Source: Niabella sp.
GTDB lineage: Bacteria > Bacteroidota > Bacteroidia > Chitinophagales > Chitinophagaceae
Assembly (NCBI RefSeq): GCF_030150205.1
Contig: NZ_JASLGT010000030.1
Span: 143,819 to 207,818 of the forward strand
Direction: 5' to 3'
Length of the DNA: 64,000 bases
The translations under genes and the position numbers were made by a program. A model generated the notes under the pieces. The model worked only from the letters and a program-made list of their open reading frames with translations. It was not told where the DNA came from and did not search any database. Shown piece by piece: positions 34,252 to 45,200 of this stretch; positions within the stretch are counted from its first letter, which is position 1, and the number at the start of each line of letters is the position of its first letter.

Positions 34252-37200
34252 ATGATGAGATGGAACAGCTTGCTGCTGCTTGTTTTTTTGCTGGCCGTTT
34301 GTATGAAGGGGCGTGCACAGCAATTGACGCTCGCGCAAAAAAATAGCAGCCTGGAAACGGCCCTTTTGTCGATCCAGCAGCAATCCGGTTACTCTTTTTT
34401 CTGGGATAAGGCCCTGGTGGCTAAACAGCCGCGTGTTACCATCCATATAAAAAATGCAGCGCTGCCCCTGGCATTGGAAGCCTGTTTAAAAGGAACCGCA
34501 CTCACTTATGAGATAAAGGGGAAACTTGTATTTATAAAACCGCGGACGGAGCGTCCCGCGGTTGTTAGGGCAGATAAACCGGTGGTTGAACACCTCCCGT
34601 TTATAAACGGGAAGGTTTTTGATGACCAAAAACAGCCCTTGTCCGGGGTAACCATCGCCAACGGGAAAAGACGCGGCGGCACCCAGTCGGATACCGCAGG
34701 TAATTTCAGGATAGAAGCCGGCAGGGGCGATGTGCTGGAGTTTTCCTTTGTAGGGTACCGGCAAAAGCAATATATGGTAAAAGGGAGTGAAGGACTGGTT
34801 CGGATGGAGATGGAACTGACCGATCTCAGTTTAGAAGAACCGGTGGTGGTCGGCTACGGTACACAGCAAAAACAGGCCGTTACCGGTTCCATTGCAACCA
34901 TCAGCTCCAGATCGATCGAAAACCGGCCGGTTACCAACCTGTCCTCATCGCTGGCGGGCCTTGCAGCCGGTGTGTACGTACGGCAGGTCTCCGGGAGGCC
35001 GGGTAAGGATGGCGCCGTTACCGTTATCCGGGGCCTGGGTACCTTAAGCAGTACGGTGTCCCTGGTTTTAATTGACGGTATGATCGGGAATATAGACGAA
35101 GTAAACCCCTTCGATGTGGAAAGCGTTACCATATTGAAAGATGCGGCGGCGGCGGCTATTTACGGAGCTTTGTCCAGCAATGGTGTCATATTGATCACTA
35201 CCAAACGTCCGGGTTATCAGAAACCCGTGGTAACCTATACCGGGATGGTTTCCCGTACCCGCCCCAATGGCCTGGTAAAAACCGTTTCAGATATGCCGGC
35301 CTATATGACCTATATCAACGAAGGGTATCAAAACGTGGGACGGCCGGCGCCTTTTTCACAAACATTGATTAACCAATGGCAGCATGCCAATCAATACCCG
35401 GATTCGCTTACCCGGGAGGGCATCCCGTTTGATATTGCCTATCCCAATACCGATTGGGGCAAAGCATTGATCCGCAGTCAGTATCTGCAGCAACATAATA
35501 TTTCGCTGAAGGGAGGAACGCGGCCATTAAAATATTTACTGTCTTTTGGCTACCTCGATAATAAAGGGCTGGTGGTTAATTCAGGAATGAAAAGCTACCA
35601 GTTGAGGGCGAACCTCGAAGCCCGCATCGGGAAGCGGATCACCATCGGAACGCAGACCTTCGGCGGCCTGCGAAACCTGGGAATGGCAGATGTGGATGGG
35701 CTGTTCTATAACCTGGGTACGGCAACGCCGGGAACTTACCCGGGCCGGTACCGGGGCGTGTTTGCGAGCCCGTCTGCACCGGGTGACATTTCTTTAAATG
35801 CCGGCGTTAGCCCCTATGAACTAAAGGGCTCGGATCATTTCGACTATTTAAATACCACCTGGTATGGCAAGGTTCATGTATTCCGGAACCTGAGCTTTGA
35901 GCCCCGCCTGAATTACCAGGCAAACGTAGCGGAAAGTAACAAATGGGTAGACCCGGCGACCCTGGAACGGTGGAACTGGCTGACCAATACCCAAACACAG
36001 GCAGCATTTCCGGGCCAGAGTATAATTACACGCGATCTGCAAAAAAATTACAGCTACACACTGGAGGGGCTTCTGCGGTACCATACAACTATTGCTCAAT
36101 GGCATCATATCGCGGCCTTGGTGGGCATGAACGAGTATTACAACGAACATTACCATACCTCATCCAACAAGCTGAATGAGGTGGAAGTGGACGTAGGCGA
36201 TCCGGTTCCCTCCGGGGGGATTCGCGAAAGCTATGCGATGCGCTCTTTTTTCGGGCGATTCAGCTACGACTACCGGAATACCTGGTTTTTTAATGTAAAC
36301 CTGCGCCGGGACGGCTCTTCCCGCTTTGGCAGCAATAACCGGTACGGAACTTTTCCGGGACTGTCGGCGGCCTGGCGTATTTCGGAAGCAAAATTCCTGC
36401 AGGCGTTAAAAAGCCGGATCCAGGAGTTAAAGCTCCGGATGTCTTATGGTACGGCCGGCAATACGGCCTCCGGAAACTACGACTGGCAGGCCCTCTACGG
36501 CGAGCGGAACTATTCCTTTAACCGGTCGCCCGTAAAAGGGATAGCCGAGAGCCGCCTGGCCAATCCTGACCTTGCATGGGAACGCTCCACTATGGTAAAC
36601 CTGGGGCTGGAGGTATCGGCCTTTAATCAATGGAACCTGGTTGCGGAATGGTACCGGCGGCTTACCGACAAAATACTGGTAGCGCCCGTAATGGATCCCA
36701 CGGCGGGGGTAAAAGCGCCCTCTGCGGTAAACCTGGCACAGGTGCTGAACTGCGGTATGGAATTATCCCTTGGATGGAAGCAGCATTGGGGTGCATTTTC
36801 CATGTCGGTGGAAGCCAGTGCCGCCTATAATTATTTAAACCGGGTAAAAAAATATAAAGGGAGGCCACAGGAAGGATGGGTGACGGATGCTGCCGGCAAC
36901 CGGGTATATACCACCAATATCGGCATGGTTTCATCGGGCAGCGATGTGCGGATCATGGAAGGCCAGATGATTAACGAGTACTACCTGCAAACGGTTTATA
37001 AAGGCACGGGTGCCTACCATGATGCAGCGGGGGCCGTGGATCCCAACGGAGGGCCCAGGGATGGCATGATCCGCACGCCGGAGGACCTGAACTGGGTTAA
37101 GGAAATGATCAGTAAGGGATACAAATTCAGCCAGGCACAAACGGCTGCAAATGTGAGCCGGGGCGGACTGTATTACGGCGATCAGATCTATGCTGATAAT

Positions 37201-37758
37201 AATGCAGACGGTATTTATGGAAATGATGGGGATCAGCGTTTTACCGGTAGCACGGCAACCCCCCGGTACGTTTTTGGATGGGCCGCCCATCTCAGCTGGA
37301 AGGCCTTCGATTTTTCGATGATATGGTCAGGCGCTACCGGGATGCGTTATCTGTGGAATGAACCCACACAAAACTCCACGTATATTGAATCGGGCTTAGC
37401 CATTCCCCTGCATATTGCTGAAAATAGTTATTATTATAATGACCAGGATCCTTCGGACCCCCGCAACCGGATCCAGGGCTGGTATCCGAGGATGGCTCCG
37501 TTAACCACAAATTTATCGAATAACAGCACTTTTTGGTTGTACAATGCTTCGTATTTTAAGCTGAAGAACCTACAGGCAGGCTATACGATTCCGTTGGGTA
37601 GGGGCATTAAAAATTATGTGGAGGGGGTTCGGCTATTTGTTTCGGGCGAAAACCTGTTAACGCTTACCCCATTCAAAGGCATGGATCCGGAAGTAGGCGC
37701 TACAAAAAATTATCCCACGATGCGGCAATATGCATTGGGTGTCAATATAACATTTTAA
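34252..37758 (+). CDS. SusC-like TonB-dependent receptor with STN domain (locus 1)
   Basis: 1168 residues. A signal peptide (ending GRAQ) is followed by an STN domain (about 22-95, SLETALLSIQQQSGYSFFW), which links the receptor to the FecR/sigma switch. A carboxypeptidase-like repeat (about 112-190) follows, then the SusC plug with VVVGYGTQQKQAVTGSI and the TonB-dependent barrel to the C-terminus. The barrel ends in ALGVNITF. It imports an oligomeric nutrient with the SusD below. No glycoside hydrolase or peptidase lies in this locus, so the substrate is unknown. Confidence 0.95.
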   Translation: MMRWNSLLLLVFLLAVCMKGRAQQLTLAQKNSSLETALLSIQQQSGYSFFWDKALVAKQPRVTIHIKNAALPLALEACLKGTALTYEIKGKLVFIKPRTERPAVVRADKPVVEHLPFINGKVFDDQKQPLSGVTIANGKRRGGTQSDTAGNFRIEAGRGDVLEFSFVGYRQKQYMVKGSEGLVRMEMELTDLSLEEPVVVGYGTQQKQAVTGSIATISSRSIENRPVTNLSSSLAGLAAGVYVRQVSGRPGKDGAVTVIRGLGTLSSTVSLVLIDGMIGNIDEVNPFDVESVTILKDAAAAAIYGALSSNGVILITTKRPGYQKPVVTYTGMVSRTRPNGLVKTVSDMPAYMTYINEGYQNVGRPAPFSQTLINQWQHANQYPDSLTREGIPFDIAYPNTDWGKALIRSQYLQQHNISLKGGTRPLKYLLSFGYLDNKGLVVNSGMKSYQLRANLEARIGKRITIGTQTFGGLRNLGMADVDGLFYNLGTATPGTYPGRYRGVFASPSAPGDISLNAGVSPYELKGSDHFDYLNTTWYGKVHVFRNLSFEPRLNYQANVAESNKWVDPATLERWNWLTNTQTQAAFPGQSIITRDLQKNYSYTLEGLLRYHTTIAQWHHIAALVGMNEYYNEHYHTSSNKLNEVEVDVGDPVPSGGIRESYAMRSFFGRFSYDYRNTWFFNVNLRRDGSSRFGSNNRYGTFPGLSAAWRISEAKFLQALKSRIQELKLRMSYGTAGNTASGNYDWQALYGERNYSFNRSPVKGIAESRLANPDLAWERSTMVNLGLEVSAFNQWNLVAEWYRRLTDKILVAPVMDPTAGVKAPSAVNLAQVLNCGMELSLGWKQHWGAFSMSVEASAAYNYLNRVKKYKGRPQEGWVTDAAGNRVYTTNIGMVSSGSDVRIMEGQMINEYYLQTVYKGTGAYHDAAGAVDPNGGPRDGMIRTPEDLNWVKEMISKGYKFSQAQTAANVSRGGLYYGDQIYADNNADGIYGNDGDQRFTGSTATPRYVFGWAAHLSWKAFDFSMIWSGATGMRYLWNEPTQNSTYIESGLAIPLHIAENSYYYNDQDPSDPRNRIQGWYPRMAPLTTNLSNNSTFWLYNASYFKLKNLQAGYTIPLGRGIKNYVEGVRLFVSGENLLTLTPFKGMDPEVGATKNYPTMRQYALGVNITF

Positions 37759-37782
37759 ATGCCCACAAGGAGGAACTTCAAT

Positions 37783-39597
37783 ATGCGCATGGCAACAATA
37801 ACAGGGATCTGCGGGCTGGTGCTCGGGTTCGGTTGCAAAAAGAACCTGCTGGATACAGCTCCGTCGGGCCCGGTATCTACGATAACCGCCTGGACAACGG
37901 ATGCGCTTACAGACCAGGGCGTAAATGGCGTGTATGCTGCATTGCGGCAGAGCAATGTGGTAGGAGGCAATGGACTAAGCAACAGCAGCTATACAGGATC
38001 GGGGTTGTATACTATGGATGTATACAGCCAGAATACCCAAAGTCTGGGTGGCGCTGTTGAGCTCAATTATGGCGTAACCACCACGGCTGCAAACCTGTTT
38101 GCCCAAACCTGGCAACAGCTCTATGAAGGCATCAGCCGTGCCAACGACGCCATTGCCCATATACCGGAGAAATCGCCCTCGGATCCCCGGAAAAAGGCCC
38201 GCTATATGGCTGAATGTAAATTTCTAAGGGCCTATTTCTATTTCCGGCTCAACCAGGTGTTCCAGGGCGTGCCGGTATACCTGGAGCCTACGGCATTTGA
38301 CCAGTTTACCAAACCCCGGTGTTCGGCAGACAGTGTATGGAATGTAGTTATCGGGGATCTTTCAGCCGCTATCAATGAGGAGCAGCTGCCACAGTTTTAC
38401 CCGGCGGGAGATGGAGCCTATGGGCATATAACCAAGGGGGCGGCTTATGCCTTGCGGGGTAAGGTATATATGTATCAAAAAAAATGGGATCTGGCCATTG
38501 CCGATTTTGAACGGGTAAAGGCTGCAGGCTACGGCATTTTTACCGGTGCCGGAGCTAACAGCTACCGGATGCTTTTTAAAGAGGCCAATGAACAGTGCGC
38601 GGAAATGATCTTTTCCATGCAAAATATAAGTCAACCGGGATACGGGGGCGATATTCCTTTTTATTGCGGATCCGCGGCTACGCCCGGCCAGGGGCTGAGT
38701 TTTTACTGCGCCACACCGGATCTGGCAGACCTGTATGAAAATATAGACGGAAGCGCCTTTGACTGGAACCAGGTCATTCCCGGCTATAACCAGATGCGCC
38801 CGGCGGCAAGGGAAGTGTACTTTTTAAGGGATCATGCCACCGCTGCCGAACTGCAGGCTGCCGCATCAAGGGGGGCTACGGTATCTCAATACCTTCCGGA
38901 TGGGAATGAAGCGCGCATCCTCCGGGCCTATACCAACCGGGATCTCCGCTTAAACCAAACCATTATAACTCCTTATGCTACTTACCAGGGAAGACTGGTT
39001 GGCCAGCCGGCGGATCAGACCCTTACATTTCGCTGGCCCTTCAGGGATGATAAACCACCTGTTCAGGATCTGCAGCTGGGTATTTATGCCCTTTCCTATT
39101 GTTTTTACGGGTACCGGAAATTTGTGCCGGAGGGGAGTGAAGCGGGTATGATTGACCAGTCGCCCGTAGATTTTCCCATTATCCGTTATGCGGAAGTGGC
39201 GCTTCTATGGGCAGAGGCGTTGAACGAAAAAAACGGCGTTTCGCAGGAGGCTATAGACCTGGTAAACCAGGTGCGCAGCCGCGCTGGTATTGCGCTCCTC
39301 CAGCAAACGAATGCGGCGCTGCCTACCTTTGTGGGCAGCCCGGAAGCGCTCCGCAATCGCATCCGCAATGAATTTCGTGTAGAGTTTCCAAACGAGGGCA
39401 TCGATTATTTCAACCAGTTACGCTGGCATACGTTGAAGGAGGCCAAGTTTACATCACAAAATGGCGTGCGGGTAGTGTGGGGCAGTGTGTTGGTACCCTA
39501 TGTTTGGACGGGTGATCAGTTATATACCTGGCCCGTACCCCTGTCTGTAGTGCAGATGAACCCGGCGATTACAAAAACCCCGGGATGGGTGTATTGA
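37783..39597 (+). CDS. SusD/RagB-family nutrient-binding lipoprotein (locus 1)
   Basis: About 604 residues. The ATG at 37783 is preceded at 9 bp by a Shine-Dalgarno-like AGGAGG, unusual in this phylum; an in-frame ATG at 37759 abuts the SusC stop codon and is the alternative. The lipobox LVLGFGC puts the lipid anchor near Cys19 (counted from 37783). Family motifs are DQGVNGVYAALRQSN, WQQLYEGISRANDAIAHI, AECKFLRAYFYFRLNQVFQGVPVYLEP and the C-terminal NEFRVEFPNEGIDYFNQLRWHT. It forms the lid of the SusC importer. Confidence 0.94.
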   Translation: MRMATITGICGLVLGFGCKKNLLDTAPSGPVSTITAWTTDALTDQGVNGVYAALRQSNVVGGNGLSNSSYTGSGLYTMDVYSQNTQSLGGAVELNYGVTTTAANLFAQTWQQLYEGISRANDAIAHIPEKSPSDPRKKARYMAECKFLRAYFYFRLNQVFQGVPVYLEPTAFDQFTKPRCSADSVWNVVIGDLSAAINEEQLPQFYPAGDGAYGHITKGAAYALRGKVYMYQKKWDLAIADFERVKAAGYGIFTGAGANSYRMLFKEANEQCAEMIFSMQNISQPGYGGDIPFYCGSAATPGQGLSFYCATPDLADLYENIDGSAFDWNQVIPGYNQMRPAAREVYFLRDHATAAELQAAASRGATVSQYLPDGNEARILRAYTNRDLRLNQTIITPYATYQGRLVGQPADQTLTFRWPFRDDKPPVQDLQLGIYALSYCFYGYRKFVPEGSEAGMIDQSPVDFPIIRYAEVALLWAEALNEKNGVSQEAIDLVNQVRSRAGIALLQQTNAALPTFVGSPEALRNRIRNEFRVEFPNEGIDYFNQLRWHTLKEAKFTSQNGVRVVWGSVLVPYVWTGDQLYTWPVPLSVVQMNPAITKTPGWVY

Positions 39598-39608
39598 TTA
39601 GGCGCAGG

Positions 39609-39645
39609 ATCAGCGCTTTTTTCTGCAGATTGCGCTGATTTTTTT
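39609..39645 (+). terminator. Intrinsic terminator of locus 1
   Basis: ATCAGCGC (39609-39616) pairs perfectly with GCGCTGAT (39632-39639) and is followed by six Ts. From there to 40134 I see no gene. Confidence 0.82.
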
Positions 39646-40134
39646 CGCTGACTTTTGATGCTGCAGTACGATGCCTGCGAAACCGGCAAAAAATCAAGAT
39701 GATCCGGAAAAAATATGTAGGTGCAGGAAGGCATATTTTTACTTCTAAATCAGACATAGCAATATGAAAAGAATATGCCGGCGCTTTATTAATTAAGAAA
39801 AATACCTGAGCGATTTATATGCTCCTTTATGGTGCGGATAGCAGCCAGTCCGTTTCAGGTTCAGGCCGCCTGTATCAAAACCGGACATTGTTGTACCGGA
39901 AACGCACATTTGATACAATTTGGTTTATTATAATAGGCTGGCAATCAAATTATTAATTCTTGGGTTCGTCTTTGCAGCTATCTGATAAAGAGAACGGTAT
40001 GCATAAAGGCTATGTTGCAATCCGGTTACCTGACGGGTAAGCAAAAATAAAAATGAGGAAAAGCCTCCGGTACAAAGCAGTCAGGAGGGGAAAGGCTATT
40101 AAATCATATATGAGCGATCGCATCTATTGAATGA

Positions 40135-42525
40135 ATGCTTATGTTTAAAAATTTTATCAAAGTTGCCTGGCGAAACCTGCAGCGAGGCAAGGCTTATTCC
40201 GTTATTAATATTCTGGGGCTATCTATTGGTATGGCCGTTGCCTTATTAATTGCGCTATGGATATGGGATGAGGTTTCCTATAACCATTACTTTAAAAATT
40301 ATGCAACCATTGCCCAGGTAAAAACACATTTTATAAGTACCACTAAAGAAATCGGTACCGGTGATGCGGTTTCCATTCCTATCGGCAACGAGCTGCGCAC
40401 AAAGTATGGCAGTGATTTTAAGCATGTATCGATGGCATCCTGGAATTTTGGTCATATACTCGCTGTGGGCGATAAAAAAATTATTGCTAAAGGAATGTGG
40501 GTGGAAGATGGCTTCCCCGAAATGTTTTCGCTAAAAATGCTGAAGGGAAACAGGCATGCCCTGAAAGATGTTTCATCTGTTTTATTAAATGAGTCTACGG
40601 CAAAGGCCTTGTTTGGTAAAGAAGATCCGGTAGGAAAAACAATCAAATGGAATAATAAAGAAAACTTTACCGTAGCAGGCGTGTACGAAGATTTTCCATA
40701 TAATACCACGCTTAAGGAAACAATGCTGTTATTACCCTGGAAAAAATATATTACCACGGAAGACTGGTTAAAAAATGCCGTCAATAACTGGAACAATCAT
40801 TCCTTTCAATGTTATGTGCAGGTAAACAACCATATAAATATTCCGGCAGAAGGAAAAAAAATAGCCAAAATAGCGGTGGTACATAAAAATATTGCTGCTG
40901 ACGGGGATGAAAGATCGGATTTGCTACCCATGGATGACTGGCAATTGCACAGCGAATATAAAAACGGAAAGCAGGCGGGCGGGCGCATTCAGTATGTGTA
41001 CCTGTTTGGTATGATCGGGGTATTTGTGCTGCTGTTGGCCTGCATCAATTTTATGAACCTGAGTACTGCGCGCAGCGAAAAGCGGGCAAAAGAAGTAGGT
41101 ATACGAAAAGCCATCGGTTCATTAAGGAGCCAGCTGATAAAACAGTTTTTGTCCGAATCGATGGTGGTGTCTTTTATTGCACTGGCGGTATCCATTGGTT
41201 TGGCAACCCTGTTATTGCCTTTTTTCAATGCACTTTCCGATAAAAAAATGTCCATTCCCTGGCTCAATCCCTGGTTCTGGCTTTTAGCAGTTGCTTTTAC
41301 CATTTTTACCGGTTTAATTGCCGGCAGCTATCCCGCATTTTATTTATCCCGGTTTAACCCGGTAACGGTTTTAAAAGGTACGTTCCGTGCAGGCCGGTAT
41401 GCCTCTCTGCCGCGGGAAATATTAGTGGTCATACAGTTTACCATTTCTATTACACTTGCTATCGGAACCATTATCGTATTCCGGCAGATCCAATTCACCA
41501 AGAACCGGCCGGTAGGCTATACCCGCGAAGGCCTGGTTATGATCGATATGGCAACACCGGATCTTTACGGGCATTATGATGCTATCCGCAATGATCTGCT
41601 GGCTACAGGAATGGTTGAGAATATGGCAGAGTCATCCAGCCCCGCAACCGCTGTGTACAGCAACCAGATCGGCTATACCTGGAACGGCCCCAACTCTAAC
41701 CGGCTGCAGTCGTTTGGAACCATCGGCTGTACCTGGGAATTTGGTAAAACCATTGGATGGCAAATAAAGGAAGGCCGGGATTTTTCCCGCGATTTTGTGT
41801 CCGACTCGTCCGCTGTAATACTGAACGAAGCGGCTGTTAAAATAATGGGGGTAAAAGATATTGTTGGAAAAATTGTATGGGAGGATACGATCCGGCATAC
41901 CGTAGTAGGCGTGATAAAAGACCTGGTGATGGAATCGCCCTACGACCCTATAAAACCAACCATCTTTTTTATGAATCCTCAATGGGCAAATGTGATTACC
42001 ATCAGGGTAAAACCCAATGTAACCATGGCAGCGGCATTACCAAAGATTGAAACGGTTTTTAAAAAATACAACCCGGGAGCACCCTTTGATTATCGTTTTG
42101 CAGACCAGGAATATGCCCTGAAATTTTCTGACGAACAACGGATTGGTAATATCGCTACTTTTTTTGCCGCCCTCGCAATTTTTATTTCCTGTTTAGGTTT
42201 GTTTGGCCTGGCCTCGTTTGTGGCGGCGCAGCGGACCAAAGAAATCGGCGTGCGCAAGGTGCTGGGCGCATCGGTATTCAACCTTTGGGGGATGTTATCA
42301 TCCGCTTTTCTAAAGCTGGTTATTATTGCTTCGTTTATTGCCATTCCAATAGCCTGGTGGGGGTTATATCAATGGCTGCAGAAGTATGAATACCGCACGC
42401 CTATAACCGGGTGGATATTTGCCACAGCCGTTCTGGGAAGTATTGCCATCACCATTATAACCGTCAGTTTCCAGGCCATCAAAGCAGCAAAAGCAAACCC
42501 GGTAAAAAGCTTGCGGACGGAATAA
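40135..42525 (+). CDS. MacB/FtsX-like ABC transporter permease
   Basis: 796 residues with the double FtsX layout of Bacteroidota: an N-terminal membrane helix after FKNFIKVAWRNLQRGKAYS, a MacB-like periplasmic domain (about 50-250), three helices around LACINFMNLSTARSEKRAKEVGIRKAIGS, a second periplasmic domain and a final three helices with TKEIGVRKVLGAS. No ATPase gene is adjacent. Such solo permeases often work with an ATPase encoded elsewhere to move lipoproteins, peptides or drugs across the envelope. The ATG at 40141 is an alternative start two codons in. Confidence 0.9.
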   Translation: MLMFKNFIKVAWRNLQRGKAYSVINILGLSIGMAVALLIALWIWDEVSYNHYFKNYATIAQVKTHFISTTKEIGTGDAVSIPIGNELRTKYGSDFKHVSMASWNFGHILAVGDKKIIAKGMWVEDGFPEMFSLKMLKGNRHALKDVSSVLLNESTAKALFGKEDPVGKTIKWNNKENFTVAGVYEDFPYNTTLKETMLLLPWKKYITTEDWLKNAVNNWNNHSFQCYVQVNNHINIPAEGKKIAKIAVVHKNIAADGDERSDLLPMDDWQLHSEYKNGKQAGGRIQYVYLFGMIGVFVLLLACINFMNLSTARSEKRAKEVGIRKAIGSLRSQLIKQFLSESMVVSFIALAVSIGLATLLLPFFNALSDKKMSIPWLNPWFWLLAVAFTIFTGLIAGSYPAFYLSRFNPVTVLKGTFRAGRYASLPREILVVIQFTISITLAIGTIIVFRQIQFTKNRPVGYTREGLVMIDMATPDLYGHYDAIRNDLLATGMVENMAESSSPATAVYSNQIGYTWNGPNSNRLQSFGTIGCTWEFGKTIGWQIKEGRDFSRDFVSDSSAVILNEAAVKIMGVKDIVGKIVWEDTIRHTVVGVIKDLVMESPYDPIKPTIFFMNPQWANVITIRVKPNVTMAAALPKIETVFKKYNPGAPFDYRFADQEYALKFSDEQRIGNIATFFAALAIFISCLGLFGLASFVAAQRTKEIGVRKVLGASVFNLWGMLSSAFLKLVIIASFIAIPIAWWGLYQWLQKYEYRTPITGWIFATAVLGSIAITIITVSFQAIKAAKANPVKSLRTE

Positions 42526-42808
42526 AGGATAGGGGCAGGGATCTGAAAATACCGGGGACGATATTTACTGCAATAATTTTGCGGCTGGCCTTATTGTTTT
42601 TTTTACTTCTCATAATAAACCGGTATCCATTTTATCGAAATGCCTCCAAATGATTTGTGGAGACACGAACCACAGCATAGCCACGGTCAGTGTCTCTCCA
42701 CTGACCGGGAAGGAAGTTGAAACCATTTATAATAATAATGTTGATACCGGTTTATTATCAGCCTTCAAAAAGAAGCCGTTTCCAGTGCCGGTTCAAACAG
42801 GGCATCCC

Positions 42809-43733
42809 CTAAACGGTAACGACAATTTTCCCTGAGGTGCGGCCGGTTTCTACCTGTATATGGACTTCGGCCATAGCGCTGAAAGGACCGGTTTTTGCAA
42901 TATATGGTTTGATGATACCCTTCAACAGGAGACCGGCAATGGCGCTTAAATCGCCCCCACATGCTCCATAAAGACAACTGCTGTTTTCTCTTTCGCTTAG
43001 CCTTAAGCTGTTCGTTTGTAAGCGCCCGAATTGAAAGAATGGTACCGCCCGGCTTTACCACATCCATCGAATGTTCCTGCGTTTCCCCGCCTACGGTATC
43101 AAAGACAAAATCGACATCCCCAACGACCTCCCAGAAATTTTCGGTTTGGTAATCAATATGTTGATCGGCGCCCAGCGACATTACAAAGGCGCGGTTTTTA
43201 GCGGAAGAGGTGGCAATGACGGTTGCCCCGAAATACCGGGCTATTTGCACGGCAAAATGCCCCACGCCACCGGATGCCGCGTGAATAATAATTTTATCTC
43301 CCTTTTTTATCTTCATGCCGTGAACCAGCGGTTGCCAGGCGGTTAAACCGGCCATCGGTGTAGCTGCCGCTTCTTCAAAACGGACAGCTGCCGGCTTAGG
43401 GGCTAACAATGCGGTATGCACTGCTACAAATTCAGCATAGCCACCGGCATTTGGTGAAAGTGCAAAAACCGCATCACCTATTTCAAATCCATCGGTGTCT
43501 TCAGCTTTTTCTACGATCTCGCCTGAAATATCCCAGCCAAGGATAACGGGCCGTTTTTCGCCAAAAGCGGCGGTAATAAATGCCGGCGATTGACGGTAGA
43601 TGGTGTCGGCAGGATTGATGCCGATGGCTTTTACCTTAATTAAGACTTCCTGCTTTTTTAAAGTGGGTTTCGGCGCTTCTCCCGGAACCAGTTTGTCGGG
43701 CCCGCCGGCTTCATATAACAAGTATGCTTTCAT
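42809..43733 (-). pseudogene. Zinc-type quinone oxidoreductase/MDR dehydrogenase with two frameshifts
   Basis: The first 250 residues are a normal NADPH quinone oxidoreductase: MKAYLLYEAGGPDKLV, the GWDISGEIVEKAED substrate region and the nucleotide motif IIHAASGGVGHFAVQIAR. Then the frame breaks. Restoring one base in the A run opposite 42984-42987 and one in the G run opposite 42954-42958 joins KTAVVFMEHVGGDLSAIAGL and a proper end (KIVVTV, stop at 42809). As sequenced, the first frame continues to 42765 with an unrelated tail. Both breaks are at homopolymers, so a sequencing error is as likely as a real pseudogene. Confidence 0.85.
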
Positions 43734-44362
43734 ACTGTAAAGTTACTTATTCGTTTGCGGTCCGGGGCGTGTGACCATTTAAAGCGGAGGATGCCGGATC
43801 ACGGTTTTTACGGATGGTTGTCTGCGTTAAAGATCTGCGTGCATCTGTAGGGCTTTCTATTCTGTCTGTGTCATCAACGGCACTTAACAATCACTTATAA
43901 GCGCTTCATTTCCTGTCTTTTCTATTTTCTTGCAAAAAAAGGCCAAAGGGCGGTAGTACTTTTCTTTCAACCCTGCGTATTAATATGGGAGGGGCAGACC
44001 GGTGATGACCATATAAAGGATGTGCTGCATCTGCTCTTTAAGCTCCGGGATTTTTTTTTTTACGATAGTACTTTTTAGTGGCCCGGGCGTATTGTGTATG
44101 TTATTGTTTTTAAATGAAGCATTGAGAAGTTTAACCCGGTAATTGCTACCACCGGAAAACCTGGAGATACGCACCCCGTACAGGTGCAGGGATCTTTGGG
44201 AATCATCAAAAAATAACGGTTACTGCACCATGGGTACAGCTGGTATCAATGGTCTGAAGGCTCCTTGTTGCCGTAACGGGCAGCTGCCGTTACGGGGATT
44301 GGTAAAACAGGTTACAGGAATAGAAGTCAGGACATCGGAACATAAAATTTTAATCGGAAATT
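43734..44362. other. Gene-free stretch upstream of receiver-AraC gene
   Basis: About 630 bp with no convincing gene. A frame from 44143 overlaps the next gene and has no family features. A long T run lies at 44050-44062. It probably holds the promoter of the regulator at 44363. Confidence 0.5.
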
Positions 44363-45112
44363 ATGCGAAAAGAGTGCATTTTAATGGTAAGTGGTAAAGA
44401 AAGTGTGTTAACCTATCTGTCTGCTTATTTTGAACCGAAATACACGGTGCTTGCAACGTCCGGCGGTGCTGCGGCACTGCAGCTACTGCAGGGGATGGAT
44501 ATTTCCCTCATCATCAGCGATGGGAATTTACGGGAAATGGACGGACATGCTTTTTGTAAAATTTTAAAATCAGATCCGGATCATGCCTGCATTCCTTTTA
44601 TACTGCTTGGCAGCCCCAGGCAATTACAGGATAAAGTAATGGCGTTGGAATACGGAGCCGATGTGTATATGGAAAAACCCGTTTCCATGCTCTGCCTCGA
44701 TGCCCAGGTAACGAGCCTGCTTGCCAATCGTGCAAGGCTTAAAAAATATTTTGAACAGCAGCGGTTTCAAAAAAGCAGGCCGGAAGAACCGCGGCCCGTG
44801 CGGAAGGGATTCCTGGAACGGCTGGAGGAATTGATCGAATATCATATATCAGACCCTTCCCTGAGTGTGAAGTTTTTAGCAGAGAAAATGCATATGAGCC
44901 GCCCCCTGTTTTACCGGAAAGCAAAAATACTGTGTGCCCAAACGCCGTATAAAATGATCGACGAGGCCCGGTTAAAAAAAGCCGCCAGCCTTATTACAGA
45001 GGGAAAACACAAGCTAAGCGATATATCTGCTGCCGTTGGATTTAATTCACCGGCGCAGTTTAGCAAGAACTTTAAAAAGCAGTTTGGGATTGCGCCTTCC
45101 TCTTATGCATAA
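44363..45112 (+). CDS. Receiver-domain AraC-type regulator with atypical acidic pocket
   Basis: 249 residues. Residues about 3-120 are a receiver fold with the phosphorylatable Asp53 (LIISDGNLREMDG), Ser84 (ILLGS) and Lys105 (MEKPVS). The paired acidic residues that bind Mg2+ after the first strand are absent (ILMVSGKES). The C-terminal AraC domain (about 142-249) has SVKFLAEKMHMSRPLFYRKAK and KLSDISAAVGFNSPAQFSKNF. It resembles the output half of hybrid two-component regulators, but as a free protein. Phosphorylation may be weak or absent (inference). Confidence 0.85.
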   Translation: MRKECILMVSGKESVLTYLSAYFEPKYTVLATSGGAAALQLLQGMDISLIISDGNLREMDGHAFCKILKSDPDHACIPFILLGSPRQLQDKVMALEYGADVYMEKPVSMLCLDAQVTSLLANRARLKKYFEQQRFQKSRPEEPRPVRKGFLERLEELIEYHISDPSLSVKFLAEKMHMSRPLFYRKAKILCAQTPYKMIDEARLKKAASLITEGKHKLSDISAAVGFNSPAQFSKNFKKQFGIAPSSYA

Positions 45113-45200
45113 AACATGCGGCACAAACGGGTATTGCTGAAGCCGGCATATGCCCATCCCCACCGTTTAAAATACCATTCCAGATTGATTCATCAAAGAC

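Noticed and set aside
44143..44397. 84-codon frame before the receiver-AraC gene
   Set aside because: It overlaps the real gene in another frame, needs a TTG start, and has no domain signal.
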